From Bacteroidales bacterium (GTDB lineage: Bacteria; Bacteroidota; Bacteroidia; Bacteroidales; Rikenellaceae), in NCBI GenBank assembly GCA_910574205.1, contig CAJSYJ010000001.1, forward strand, positions 186,001 to 250,000: a stretch of 64,000 bases of DNA, in the 5' to 3' direction. The notes under the pieces are model-generated. The model was not told the origin of the DNA and did no database searches. It worked only from the letters and a program-made list of their open reading frames with translations. Positions 45,174 through 53,873 of this stretch are shown one piece after another (position 1 is the stretch's first letter; each line of letters starts with the position of its first letter). The position numbers and the translations under genes are program-made.

Positions 45174-45594
45174 GCCTCGCCAGCGCCCCGGCGGCATCCT
45201 CGGGGAAAGGATATGTTATCGCACCCTTCGTCGCATCGGCCTCTATGACCGGAACGACTATCCACGATATGCGCCTGCCGTTGCGGTAGGCCGCGCAACA
45301 CGCCCTGCGGCGGAATACCCGCGGATCGTAATCGTCGCAGCAGTCGCACTCGACACCCCGGTCGGCATCGAGCATCATCGCAAACAGCGGGGCATACTCC
45401 TCAGAAGCCCCACGCCCGACTACCCTACGGCACCCGTCATCGGCCGCTGCAACGATAATGTCGGCATGCGTACCCGCAGCAAGCGAGTCGCATACCGACA
45501 TCAATTCGACTGCCTTGCCCTGAGGCATGCACGCCTCCGAACGGCCGCAAACAGCAACGGCTGCCAACACCATTATCGCGAAACGGAGGATCAT
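45160..45594 (-). CDS. small exported cysteine-rich hypothetical protein
   Basis: 144 residues from the ATG at 45594; the longer frame reaches into rpiB sequence. A short signal peptide (MILRFAIMVLAAVAVCGRSEA) is plausible. The mature part has a Cys-rich patch, VECDCCDDYDPRVFRRRACCAAY, that could bind metal or form disulfides. I do not recognise the family. It lies 43 bases after rpiB on the same strand and overlaps the 3' end of ruvA by 14 bases. Confidence 0.55.
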   Translation of the reverse strand: MILRFAIMVLAAVAVCGRSEACMPQGKAVELMSVCDSLAAGTHADIIVAAADDGCRRVVGRGASEEYAPLFAMMLDADRGVECDCCDDYDPRVFRRRACCAAYRNGRRISWIVVPVIEADATKGAITYPFPEDAAGALARLTAF

Positions 45595-45637
45595 GTTCAG
45601 CCCGGCTCTATCGAACGGAGCGCCTACCGTACGCTCC

Positions 45638-46102
45638 CTACTCGGCTTTCTGCTCGGCACGCCATGCGGTAACCGGCATCTTGTCGAGACGACGCTGGTG
45701 CCGGTCGCCCTCGAACGGTGTCGAGAGCCACTCGTCGAGAATCGCCAGCGCCTCGTCGTTGGTCAGAAAGCGCGCCGGCATGACCAGTACGTTCGAGTCG
45801 TTGTGCTGGCGCGAAAGATGCGCTATCTCGGGCGTCCAGCAAAGTGCGGCGCGTATGCCCTGATGCTTGTTGAGCGTCATCGATATGCCCTCGCCCGAGC
45901 CGCAAAGGCCGATGCCGCGCTCCAATTCGCCGCTCTCGACCGCATCGGCCAGAGGATGCGCGAAGTCGGGATAGTCGACGCTCTCGGGCGAATCGGTGCC
46001 GAAGTCGACGACCTCGAATCCCTTCGATCCGAGATAACCCACAAGAAACTCTTTGAGTTCATAGCCCGCATGGTCGCAGGCGATACCTATTTGACGGTTC
46101 AT
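45638..46102 (-). CDS. rpiB: ribose-5-phosphate isomerase B
   Basis: 154 residues, full length for RpiB. IGIACDHAGYELKEFLVGYL gives the phosphate-binding start and GIGLCGSGEGISMTLNKHQGIRAALCW the catalytic Cys loop and the NKHxGIRAA signature. It interconverts ribulose-5-phosphate and ribose-5-phosphate; some homologues also use allose- or galactose-6-phosphate. It sits 24 bases after typA on the same strand. Confidence 0.96.
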   Translation of the reverse strand: MNRQIGIACDHAGYELKEFLVGYLGSKGFEVVDFGTDSPESVDYPDFAHPLADAVESGELERGIGLCGSGEGISMTLNKHQGIRAALCWTPEIAHLSRQHNDSNVLVMPARFLTNDEALAILDEWLSTPFEGDRHQRRLDKMPVTAWRAEQKAE

Positions 46103-46126
46103 GTTATATAGTTGTTTAAGGCTTTA

Positions 46127-47929
46127 CTACTTGGCGGCACGCTTGCGGTCTACCTCGCTGAGCAGAATCTTTCTCAAGCGCATGGCTTTGGGCGTAAGCT
46201 CGACATACTCGTCCTCCTTGATATACTCCAAGGCCTCCTCCAACGAAAATACGATCGGCGGCGCTATCGACGCCTTATCGTCCGATCCCGATGCACGCAT
46301 GTTGGTCAGCTGCTTGGCCTTCGTGACGTTGACCGTAATGTCGTTGCTGCGCGTATGCTCGCCCACGACCTGACCGCAGTACACCTGATCCATCGGCGAT
46401 ATGAAGAAACGCCCCCTATCCTGCAACTTGTCGATCGAATAGGCGTATGCCGTACCCGTCTCCGATGCAATTATCGAACCGTTGGTACGCATCTCGATAT
46501 CGCCCACCCAAGGCTCGAAGTCTTTGAGGCGGTGCGTCATGATCGCCTCGCCGGCGGTAGCCGTCAGCATATTGGATCTAAGGCCTATGATGCCGCGCGA
46601 CGGGATAGTAAATTCCAGACGCGTGCGGTCGCCCGTCGTCTCCATGTTTGTCAGCACACCCTTGCGGCGCGTCGCAAGCTCGATGACCGTACCGGCACAG
46701 GTGTCGGGGCAGTCGACCGTCATCTCCTCGATAGGCTCGCATTTGATGCCGTCGATCTCCTTTACGATTACCTTGGGCTGTCCGACCTGCAACTCGTAGC
46801 CCTCGCGGCGCATCGTCTCGATCAGCACCGACAGATGCAGCACGCCGCGGCCGTACACGATGAACGAATCGGCATTCTGTCCCGGTTCGACACGCAGCGC
46901 GAGATTCTTCTCCAATTCGCGGTCGAGACGCTCTTTGAGATGTCGCGATGTAACGTACTTGCCGTCCTTGCCGAAGAAAGGCGAGTTGTTTATGGTAAAG
47001 AGCATCGACATGGTCGGCTCGTCGATAGCGATCGGCGGCAACGGCTCGGGGTTGGTAAAGTCGCATATCGTGTCACCGATCTCGAAACCGTCGATTCCGA
47101 CCAATGCGCATATCTCGCCGCACTGCACGCTGTCGACCTTCTTCTTGCCCAGACCGTCGAACACCATAAGGTCCTTGATCTTGGAGCGGATCATCGTCTG
47201 CCCGTCGCGCTTGGCCAGCGTAACATTCTCGCCGGCACGCAGCTCGCCGCGCGTGATCTTGCCCACGGCGATACGGCCTACGTACGGCGAAAATTCGAGC
47301 GACGTGACCAGCATCTGGGGCGTGCCCTCGACTATCGCCGGCTCGGGTATCTCGTCGATTATCGCATCCAGCAGCGGCGCGATCGAATCGGTCTTCTCCG
47401 TCCACACGTGCGACATCCAGCCCTGCTTGGCCGAACCGTATATCGTCTTGTAGTCGAGCTGCTCCTCCGTAGCACCCAGCGAGAACATCAAGTCGAACAC
47501 CTGCTCGTTGACCACCTCGGGACGACAGTTAGGCTTGTCGACCTTGTTGACCACTACTATCGGCTTCTTGCCCAGCGACAGCGCCTTCTGCAATACGAAA
47601 CGCGTCTGCGGCATAGTGCCTTCGAAGGCATCCACCAGAAGCAGCACGCCGTCGCACATGTTCAGCACACGCTCCACCTCGCCGCCGAAATCGGCGTGTC
47701 CGGGCGTGTCTATTATATTGATTTTATAATCCTTGTATATTACCGATACGTTCTTCGAGAGAATCGTAATACCTCGTTCGCGTTCCAGATCATTGTTGTC
47801 GAGAATCAACTCTCCGCTGGGTTGTTCGTTGTCGCGGAGCAAATGCCCCTGCATTATCATCTTGTCGACGAGCGTCGTCTTGCCATGGTCGACATGCGCG
47901 ATGATCGCTATATTGCGTAATTTTCGCAT
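46127..47929 (-). CDS. typA: translational GTPase TypA/BipA
   Basis: 600 residues. The G1 motif [15 protein letters not shown]3 [14 protein letters not shown], and G4 [11 protein letters not shown] are present, followed by EF-G-like domains III and V and the BipA-specific C-domain ([20 protein letters not shown] end: [21 protein letters not shown]). It binds the ribosome and aids large-subunit assembly and stress adaptation in relatives. The ATG at 47929 ([10 protein letters not shown]) is the normal start; the upstream extension is not coding. Nearby downstream on the same strand are rpiB and a small hypothetical. Confidence 0.96.
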   Translation of the reverse strand: MRKLRNIAIIAHVDHGKTTLVDKMIMQGHLLRDNEQPSGELILDNNDLERERGITILSKNVSVIYKDYKINIIDTPGHADFGGEVERVLNMCDGVLLLVDAFEGTMPQTRFVLQKALSLGKKPIVVVNKVDKPNCRPEVVNEQVFDLMFSLGATEEQLDYKTIYGSAKQGWMSHVWTEKTDSIAPLLDAIIDEIPEPAIVEGTPQMLVTSLEFSPYVGRIAVGKITRGELRAGENVTLAKRDGQTMIRSKIKDLMVFDGLGKKKVDSVQCGEICALVGIDGFEIGDTICDFTNPEPLPPIAIDEPTMSMLFTINNSPFFGKDGKYVTSRHLKERLDRELEKNLALRVEPGQNADSFIVYGRGVLHLSVLIETMRREGYELQVGQPKVIVKEIDGIKCEPIEEMTVDCPDTCAGTVIELATRRKGVLTNMETTGDRTRLEFTIPSRGIIGLRSNMLTATAGEAIMTHRLKDFEPWVGDIEMRTNGSIIASETGTAYAYSIDKLQDRGRFFISPMDQVYCGQVVGEHTRSNDITVNVTKAKQLTNMRASGSDDKASIAPPIVFSLEEALEYIKEDEYVELTPKAMRLRKILLSEVDRKRAAK

Positions 47930-48076
47930 ATCCTGATTAGTTTGTCGCGGCAAAAGTACGAAAAAATAGCGACAATCACGCACAAAACGCCAAAAGATAT
48001 ATCCGGCGTTCCGGTTGCGGCAACCGTGTTCGGCCGCCGATACGGCATGTGATGTTCCGTCTGGCATCCGGTTGCG

Positions 48077-48445
48077 TCACTGCCCGACTGCGAGCCTTGC
48101 AATTTTGCGCATCGTTTCGGCTTCGGCGCGTGCTTCGGCTTTTCGGGTGGCGAATCTGAAACCTATACCCGTGCGCAACATGCCGCTTGCACCCCAGCCT
48201 ATCTCGCCATACCAGAACAGCCTGTTGCCTGCCGAGATACCGAATCCGGTTATATCCAATACCCATTGACGGGTGTTCAATATATCGGCTTTATTGCGCG
48301 AATAACGTCCTATGCCCATGCCTATGCCGATCTCCGAATATATCTTTACCGTGCGGGACAACCATGCGAACCGTAATTTTGCAGTCAGCGCCCATGAATC
48401 GAACTTGTATCGAACCCGATCCGCTGCGCTGCCTTTTATCGGATT
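48077..48445 (-). pseudogene. C-terminal remnant of an outer-membrane beta-barrel protein
   Basis: About 122 codons are open from immediately after the stop of the lipoprotein gene at 48446, in the same frame. There is no proper start. The translation alternates hydrophobic and polar residues as in beta-barrel strands: YKFDSWALTAKLRFAWL, KIYSEIGIGMGIGRY, NRLFWYGEIGWGASGMLR, and TGIGFRF. A short charged, Ala-rich tail follows, then a stop. The head of the gene is missing, probably replaced when the protease/lipoprotein island inserted. It is too short to be functional alone. Confidence 0.55.
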
Positions 48446-49126
48446 TTATTTATGTTGTGTTTCCGTCGCCGAAAAGTCGACCGCAGCTTCGTATGCAACC
48501 GTTTCGCCGGTATCCAGCAAAAAATCGACGGCGAGGGTGTGCTGCACCGCAACGGTCGGTACTGAGGTTGTGCTCAGTTCGAGGACGTATGATATAAAAT
48601 AGAGATCGTTATCGGACAAATCGCTGATACGCTTCTCGAAATATGTCAGGTATTCACCTGACCAGCCATTCTGGACATAAGGCCAGAACGACGAATATCT
48701 TACTACGAATATATCGTCTAACAAAGCATGTGCGTCATGTTCATCGTCCCATGCGGCATCACTTGTAATATGAATTGCCCGAACCGATTCGGCAAGCGCA
48801 TCCCCATACATATCGTTGTTGCCGCCACCGCTGTCGAAGCACCACCGGCCGTCGGGAATCATATCGCCGTATTTGGCACATAGTTCATAATATGTCGTTT
48901 TGTCGTTTCCGAAAGCATATTCATAATCGCTCGTGAGGTAGGTACCGAGCTTAAAGGCAAGTATACATTCGTCATTCAGAACGGCAACTTCGCAGCTTCC
49001 GGAACCATCTCTGCAAGAATAATATTTTTCAATACTCCCGGGTACTTTTTGTGCCGGTTGGCGCACCTCGCAAGATGCGAGTATCAATACAGTATAAAGT
49101 ATGTACAGGATTTTATGTTTTTGCAT
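48446..49126 (-). CDS. lipoprotein partner of C10 protease, copy A
   Basis: 226 residues. Lipobox Cys at residue 19 (YTVLILASC). Mature part is mostly beta-strand-like. It is clearly related to the lipoprotein at 51469-52137 and to the broken copy at 50758-51400: shared signatures include YYELCAKYGD, ESV...ITSD.AWD.EH, DDIFVVRYSSFWPY, and VDFLLDTGETVAYEA. It begins 6 bases after the C10 protease gene, exactly as in the second module. C10 proteases of Bacteroides are known to be encoded with small inhibitors, so an inhibitor or chaperone role for the protease is a reasonable inference, not shown. Confidence 0.72.
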   Translation of the reverse strand: MQKHKILYILYTVLILASCEVRQPAQKVPGSIEKYYSCRDGSGSCEVAVLNDECILAFKLGTYLTSDYEYAFGNDKTTYYELCAKYGDMIPDGRWCFDSGGGNNDMYGDALAESVRAIHITSDAAWDDEHDAHALLDDIFVVRYSSFWPYVQNGWSGEYLTYFEKRISDLSDNDLYFISYVLELSTTSVPTVAVQHTLAVDFLLDTGETVAYEAAVDFSATETQHK

Positions 49127-49132
49127 ATTCGT

Positions 49133-50551
49133 TTAGTCTATTAATAATATTCTGAACCACCATGTATAATTGAATGTATTCGATGACGTTTCTCCTTCAT
49201 CTATCTCCACTCCGATATCGCTTGAATCGAATAGCTTATAGTAATACCATCCGTTATTATTTCCGTTCCACCCGAAATTGCAGTGATTGAAATAGTTTTT
49301 GGATTCATCATGATACTTGCAACCGTCGATGACCCATGCGTGTCCACCTTCTTTGCACGCCTTCTTATCCAATGCCCCGATAAAAACAGGACGGCTATCG
49401 CGCAGACTTGCAACTATTTGATCTTGTCTTTTTCTGTTGAAACCTATTTTTCGTTGTACGTTATATCCTAATCCTTGTAAATATCTCTGTACTTGTACTG
49501 GTAATGCAAATGTGCCTCCTTTACCTAAAAAATTATAATGGACTCCTATGCCATCAGCCGATTGTTTTATTAATGATGCAATATCATTTTTAGTATTATT
49601 ATAGGTTGAATCAATATACAGCTGTTTAGATTCCTTATCATTAATATCTCGTGTAAAATTTTCCATAGTTGCCCAAGTCGAATTGGTAATACCAAATGTA
49701 TCGGGCAAATTGACGTTTTTAAGATATACTAAAATTTGGGCGGCAGCAATAGTCGTACACCCTACCGATCTTCGTTTACCATGATCTGTATCATCGTCTG
49801 TCGGTGAATAATGAATTGCATTATTATAAGGATACCCTTGCCCCCATTTTGTTTTCAATAAAGGTTCGACATTGAGGTTGCCGCCGCCGTGCGAACCTTC
49901 ATATACCTCTTTACCTGCTGCCCATATCGTATGCCGTTGCGTATAATCGATTAACAGATCGACGATCAGATTATCGACCGGACATACATTCCCTATGGCT
50001 CCGATATAGTATTCGTCTTCCTCTTCGCAATACAGATCATCGGCGGTCAATCCCGGCATGATCTGGAAATTGGGGTCACGCCCCGGATTGGGAATGGAGT
50101 CTTGTCCGGGGTTGAGCTGTATCGGTTCGGATTGCCACGTGCCTAATAACAACGGATCGAAGTTGCCGTTATCGCCGACGATAAGAACGGTGTCGAGACG
50201 GCTGTCGGCACCGAGAATCGCATATCCCTCGTCGCCTGAGAAGTTTACCACATATAGCAGATCGCCCGCATCGACATCATTTTCGCTGCGTGTGGCGGCT
50301 GGAAACATATCGGACGCCGATACCCGGTCAATGCGTGCAATCGTACGTCGTACGCCGCGCGTGACCGGATCGCTCGAATCGAGAAAGCGGTTGAGGGCGG
50401 CTACGGCCTCTCCCACGGGTATCTCTGTCTCGGAGCGCCGGCTGTCAGGCGAGTGATTCATCTCGGGCGTAGTCTGATAATCACGAGTACACGATGCCAT
50501 AACGGCAATTGCAGCAATGACTGCGATACACGAATGTCGTTGGTTGGTCAT
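49133..50551 (-). CDS. C10-family (streptopain-like) cysteine protease lipoprotein, copy A
   Basis: 472 residues. Start MTNQRHSC with a lipobox Cys at 21 (VMASC). A propeptide-like region of about 200 residues contains LLYVVNFSGDEGYAILGADSR, the usual C10 inhibitory pro-domain pattern. The catalytic Cys265 sits in SVGCTTIAAAQIL and His404 in GGHAWVIDGC, followed by FNHCNFGWNG, matching the SpeB/interpain core. It is exported and lipid-anchored, and probably matures by removal of the pro-domain. Its own promoter is at 50666-50696. More AT-rich than its flanks. The 3' neighbour 6 bases away is its lipoprotein partner. Confidence 0.9.
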   Translation of the reverse strand: MTNQRHSCIAVIAAIAVMASCTRDYQTTPEMNHSPDSRRSETEIPVGEAVAALNRFLDSSDPVTRGVRRTIARIDRVSASDMFPAATRSENDVDAGDLLYVVNFSGDEGYAILGADSRLDTVLIVGDNGNFDPLLLGTWQSEPIQLNPGQDSIPNPGRDPNFQIMPGLTADDLYCEEEDEYYIGAIGNVCPVDNLIVDLLIDYTQRHTIWAAGKEVYEGSHGGGNLNVEPLLKTKWGQGYPYNNAIHYSPTDDDTDHGKRRSVGCTTIAAAQILVYLKNVNLPDTFGITNSTWATMENFTRDINDKESKQLYIDSTYNNTKNDIASLIKQSADGIGVHYNFLGKGGTFALPVQVQRYLQGLGYNVQRKIGFNRKRQDQIVASLRDSRPVFIGALDKKACKEGGHAWVIDGCKYHDESKNYFNHCNFGWNGNNNGWYYYKLFDSSDIGVEIDEGETSSNTFNYTWWFRILLID

Positions 50552-50665
50552 AATAAAAGGTTTTAATTGATGAATAAATGCCGGTTGTACGTGCCGCCTC
50601 GACATATTACCGTGTAACGAGTGTAAATGCCCATGTTGCACTTCGGATACTGTTGGCCGTTGTTA

Positions 50666-50696
50666 CAAAGATACGAAAAATTGTTTCATTGGCAAA
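50666..50696 (-). promoter_or_regulatory. promoter of C10 module A
   Basis: On the minus strand TTTG (50693-50696) and TATCTTTG (50666-50673), 19-base spacer. The leader to the ATG at 50551 is about 110 bases. Confidence 0.75.
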
Positions 50697-50757
50697 CTTT
50701 TGAGCTATAATAATCTTGCCGGCATAAAACAAATATGCCGATCTGAATATTTTTTTG

Positions 50758-51400
50758 CTATTTCGGCTCTATTGCCGATAAGTCGGCCACAGCTTCGTAT
50801 GCAACCGTTTCGCCCGTATCGAGTACAAATTCGACCGTCAGCACGTGCCTTGGGCATTCGATGGGCAGCGAATCGGTCATAAAGCATATATCTCTCAACA
50901 GCAGTCGCATTTCGTCGTGCGACAACTCCTAAACCATAATATCAACGAAAGTAACATACTCGGAGCCGACCCAACCGCCACTAATAAAAGGATAGTACGT
51001 AGTGTAATACACCTTAAACAGGTCATTCAACGACTCTCCGGCAGGATGCTCCGCATCCCAATCGCAGTCGCTCGTTATCACAATATTGTATACCGATTCC
51101 GCGAGTGCGACAGGTTGCATATAATCTTCCGATGTATAGCTCCAACCGCCCGGTTTCAAGTCGCCGTACTTTTTACACAGCGAAGCATAAGTCTCCGTCC
51201 CGACAGCACCGGAGGAAGATTTGCGACCCAACGTCATATCTATCCTTACCTCAACGTCAGAGGCAACACAATACGTGGTTCCATATCCCTCTCCGAAGGT
51301 ATAATACTTATAAATAAATCCCTGCCTATTATAAGTCTCCAATCTCCTGCATGCCACAATTAACAATAGTATGATTATAACTGCATAATAAATACATTAT
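50758..51400 (-). pseudogene. broken third copy of the C10-associated lipoprotein
   Basis: The frame matches the two intact paralogues through VYYTTYYPFISGGWVGSEYVTF, then hits TAG at 50929-50931, and continues in frame after it (ELSHDEMRLLL...VEFVLDTGETVAYEAVADLSA) to a second stop at 50758. Alignment by eye puts the TAG where the paralogue has Ser in RISDLS, so a one-base TCG-to-TAG-type change is likely. The 5' end has the lipobox-like LLLIVAC in frame but no in-frame ATG; an ATG near 51400 is one base out of frame. Two independent lesions suggest a true pseudogene. Confidence 0.75.
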
Positions 51401-51468
51401 TTTCGATATTCATAGGTGTTTAATTTTACACAGCCAAAACGCCTAACCAGACTACCTACACCAATTGC

Positions 51469-52137
51469 TTACAGCGTATCTGCTTCAGAGAAATCCAACT
51501 CTATATGATATGTTACCGTGCGGTCGGTGTCGAGATCGAACGAAATGGTCAACGTGTGATGATGCGAGTCGGTCGGCATCGAATTGCAATTTAATTCGAT
51601 ATTGCATAGTATTAATTTCATCTCGTCGTCTTTAAGATCGGACAACGTTTTAGTAAACGAGGTAAGAGGTGCTCCCGTATACCGATTGCTTATGTAGGGG
51701 AAATAAGAGAAATAGCGTATTGTAAATATCTCGTCAAGCGGTGTTCCTGCCATCAGATTCGCATTCCAATCGTTATCGCTGACAATAGAGACATGTCTTA
51801 CGATCTCAAACGAAGCCTCGGGAGTCAAAATAACATCTCGGCTCGAACAAGGATACCCATCAGAGTTTATATCTCCGAATTTATTGCATAATTCATAGTA
51901 GCGGTCTTTTCTCGGCGACTTGCCGAATGCATAATCTTGTCCGTCGGTGTATGTTCCGATCAAAGACTTTTTTCTGTACAACCGAATTGTAAATGTTTCG
52001 GAATCGTATATTACTTTACTATCGGGCACATCGAAATAAACATAGGCGTAAATATATCCCGGGCGTGTGCCTGTGTGAGTAATATCGCACCCGGATAACG
52101 ACAGCAAAAATAATACTATAAAAATATATCGTTTCAT
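51469..52137 (-). CDS. lipoprotein partner of C10 protease, copy B
   Basis: 222 residues. Lipobox Cys at residue 17 (LLSLSGC). Related to copy A (48446-49126): shared blocks are DYAFGKSPRKDRYYELCNKFGD, VSDNDWNANL, DEIFTIRYFSYFPYI and ISFDLDTDRTVTYHIELDFS. It starts 6 bases after the stop of its C10 protease gene, so the pair is cotranscribed. The two copies differ strongly in the middle, more than the proteases do, as expected if each is matched to its own partner (inference). Confidence 0.72.
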   Translation of the reverse strand: MKRYIFIVLFLLSLSGCDITHTGTRPGYIYAYVYFDVPDSKVIYDSETFTIRLYRKKSLIGTYTDGQDYAFGKSPRKDRYYELCNKFGDINSDGYPCSSRDVILTPEASFEIVRHVSIVSDNDWNANLMAGTPLDEIFTIRYFSYFPYISNRYTGAPLTSFTKTLSDLKDDEMKLILCNIELNCNSMPTDSHHHTLTISFDLDTDRTVTYHIELDFSEADTL

Positions 52138-52143
52138 ATTGTA

Positions 52144-53538
52144 CTATTGAATAATTAATATTCTGAACCACCATGAATAATGGTTGAAGTTTTTATTTAT
52201 TAATGCCGGATCATCAAGTTCAACTCCCTCGTCGGAAGAATCGAATAGTTTGTAATAGTACCAACCGTTGCTTTTCCCATTCCAACCGAAATTGCAATGA
52301 TTGAAATAGTTGTTGGATTCGGGATGATATTTGCAACCGTCGATAACCCATGCATGGCCACCGTTTTTGTATGTTTTTGCATCCAATGCACCTATAAAAA
52401 CCGGACGACTATTTTTCAAACTTGCGACTATTTGATTTTGCCGATTTCTGTTAAAGCCGATTTTCCGTTGGACATTATATCCTAATCGTTGCAAATATCT
52501 TTGTACATTTACCGGCATGGCAAATGTACCGTCTTTGCCTAAAAAATTATAATGTACACCTATACCATCGGCTACGCATAATGAGAATTTCGCTAAATCC
52601 TGTTCTAAAACGGTCGGCAACAAACAATCAAGATCTATAAAATTCTCAAAATCAACCCATGATGATTTCGTGATATTGAATTTATTTTCCAAATTAATAT
52701 TTTTGAGATAAACCAATATCTGTGACGCTGCCGTGGTGGTACAGCCTATTGGACATTTTCCGCCATCTGTCGAATAATACTGGACATGAAAATTAAACGG
52801 ATATTGTTGTCCCCACTTTGTTTTCAATAAAGGTTCAATATTAGCCGCACCTCCGCCGCCGTGCGATCCGCTATATTCTACTTTACCACCTACCCCAATC
52901 GTATGCCGTTGGGTGTAATCTATCAACAAATCGATGACCAAATCATCTACGGGGCAGATATTGCCGATAGCGCCGATATAATATTCGTCCTCCTCTTCGC
53001 AATATAGATCGTCAGAGGTTAGTCCCGGCATGATCCGAATGTCGTGATCCCGTCCCGGATTTAACGGATCAGGAAACGGATTGTGATTCGGAATTGAATC
53101 TCGCCATGGTAAAACAGGCAACTGGGAGGTAGGAGAGCCGAAGAGCGGTAGGGCGAAATTGCCCGTGTCGCCTACGATAAGTACGGTATCGAGCCTGCTG
53201 TCGGCACCAAGAATGGCATAGCCGTCATCATTGGAAAAGTTGACCACATACAACAAATCGCCAGCCTCGGGTATTTCATCGCTCCGTGTTGCAGCAGGAA
53301 ACATGTCTGCCGCCGAGATGCGGTCGATGCGGGCTATCGAACGGTGACCGCCCCGAGTCGTCGCGCCCGCTGATTCGTAAAACCTGTCCAATGCCGATAA
53401 TGCCTCGTCCAGAGGTATCTCGGTCGCGGTTTTGCGGCTGGCGTCAGGACGGCCTACGTCATCACTCATTTCATAATCCCCGCACGACACCGATGCCATG
53501 CCCAATGCGCAAAACGCTGCACTGCGAAATTTTACCAT
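52144..53538 (-). CDS. C10-family (streptopain-like) cysteine protease lipoprotein, copy B
   Basis: 464 residues. Lipobox Cys at 19 (GMASVSC). The pro-domain has the same LLYVVNFSNDDGYAILGADSR pattern as copy A. Catalytic Cys266 is in PIGCTTTAASQIL and His395 in GGHAWVIDGC. The C-terminal WNGKSNGWYYYKLFDSSDEGVELD is nearly the same as in copy A. The two proteases are close paralogues and probably arose by tandem duplication with their lipoprotein. Promoter at 53682-53712. Related enzymes in Bacteroides and Streptococcus degrade host proteins, which may be the role here. Confidence 0.9.
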   Translation of the reverse strand: MVKFRSAAFCALGMASVSCGDYEMSDDVGRPDASRKTATEIPLDEALSALDRFYESAGATTRGGHRSIARIDRISAADMFPAATRSDEIPEAGDLLYVVNFSNDDGYAILGADSRLDTVLIVGDTGNFALPLFGSPTSQLPVLPWRDSIPNHNPFPDPLNPGRDHDIRIMPGLTSDDLYCEEEDEYYIGAIGNICPVDDLVIDLLIDYTQRHTIGVGGKVEYSGSHGGGGAANIEPLLKTKWGQQYPFNFHVQYYSTDGGKCPIGCTTTAASQILVYLKNINLENKFNITKSSWVDFENFIDLDCLLPTVLEQDLAKFSLCVADGIGVHYNFLGKDGTFAMPVNVQRYLQRLGYNVQRKIGFNRNRQNQIVASLKNSRPVFIGALDAKTYKNGGHAWVIDGCKYHPESNNYFNHCNFGWNGKSNGWYYYKLFDSSDEGVELDDPALINKNFNHYSWWFRILIIQ

Positions 53539-53681
53539 AATTCACTACGGCATTAAGGTTAAACTCATGGGATGCACAACCCATAAGGCAGCCCCGTCAC
53601 TCTCCGTTCATGGTCTCCATGCGCTTTCACATCACGTGAGAAAAGCATTGTCCCGTTTCAAGGGGATCGGTCGGTGTATTG

Positions 53682-53712
53682 CAAATATAACAAAATATTT
53701 CCGGCAGACAAA
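53682..53712 (-). promoter_or_regulatory. promoter of C10 module B
   Basis: On the minus strand TTTG (53709-53712) and TATATTTG (53682-53689), 19-base spacer. The remainder of the 335-base gap 53539-53873 holds a long leader for the protease and the aroB promoter; nothing else was recognised. Confidence 0.75.
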
Positions 53713-53840
53713 TTATTTCGCTGCAATTCGTTACGTGCACACTGCAATTTATCTTACGGCGGCGCCGGTAAGACAGAGACGTTGGCCGGTTTTTTGAACT
53801 GACGGGAGTATATACCGACCAAATTTCGAAAAATATGTAT

Positions 53841-53848
53841 TATATTTG
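53841..53848 (+). promoter_or_regulatory. -7 element of aroB
   Basis: TATATTTG, 25 bases before ATG 53874. It falls inside the longer open frame that begins at 53835, which rules out that earlier start. Confidence 0.65.
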
Positions 53849-53873
53849 TTCCGTCGTCGAACCTATCGTCGTA

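Noticed and set aside
46112..47920. A 602-codon open frame opposite typA
   Set aside because: It is the mirror of a strongly conserved GTPase gene and its His/Arg/Leu-rich translation has no domain pattern.
53835..53873. Earlier in-frame ATG for aroB
   Set aside because: It lies on the -7 promoter element (53841-53848), so it would not be in the transcript.
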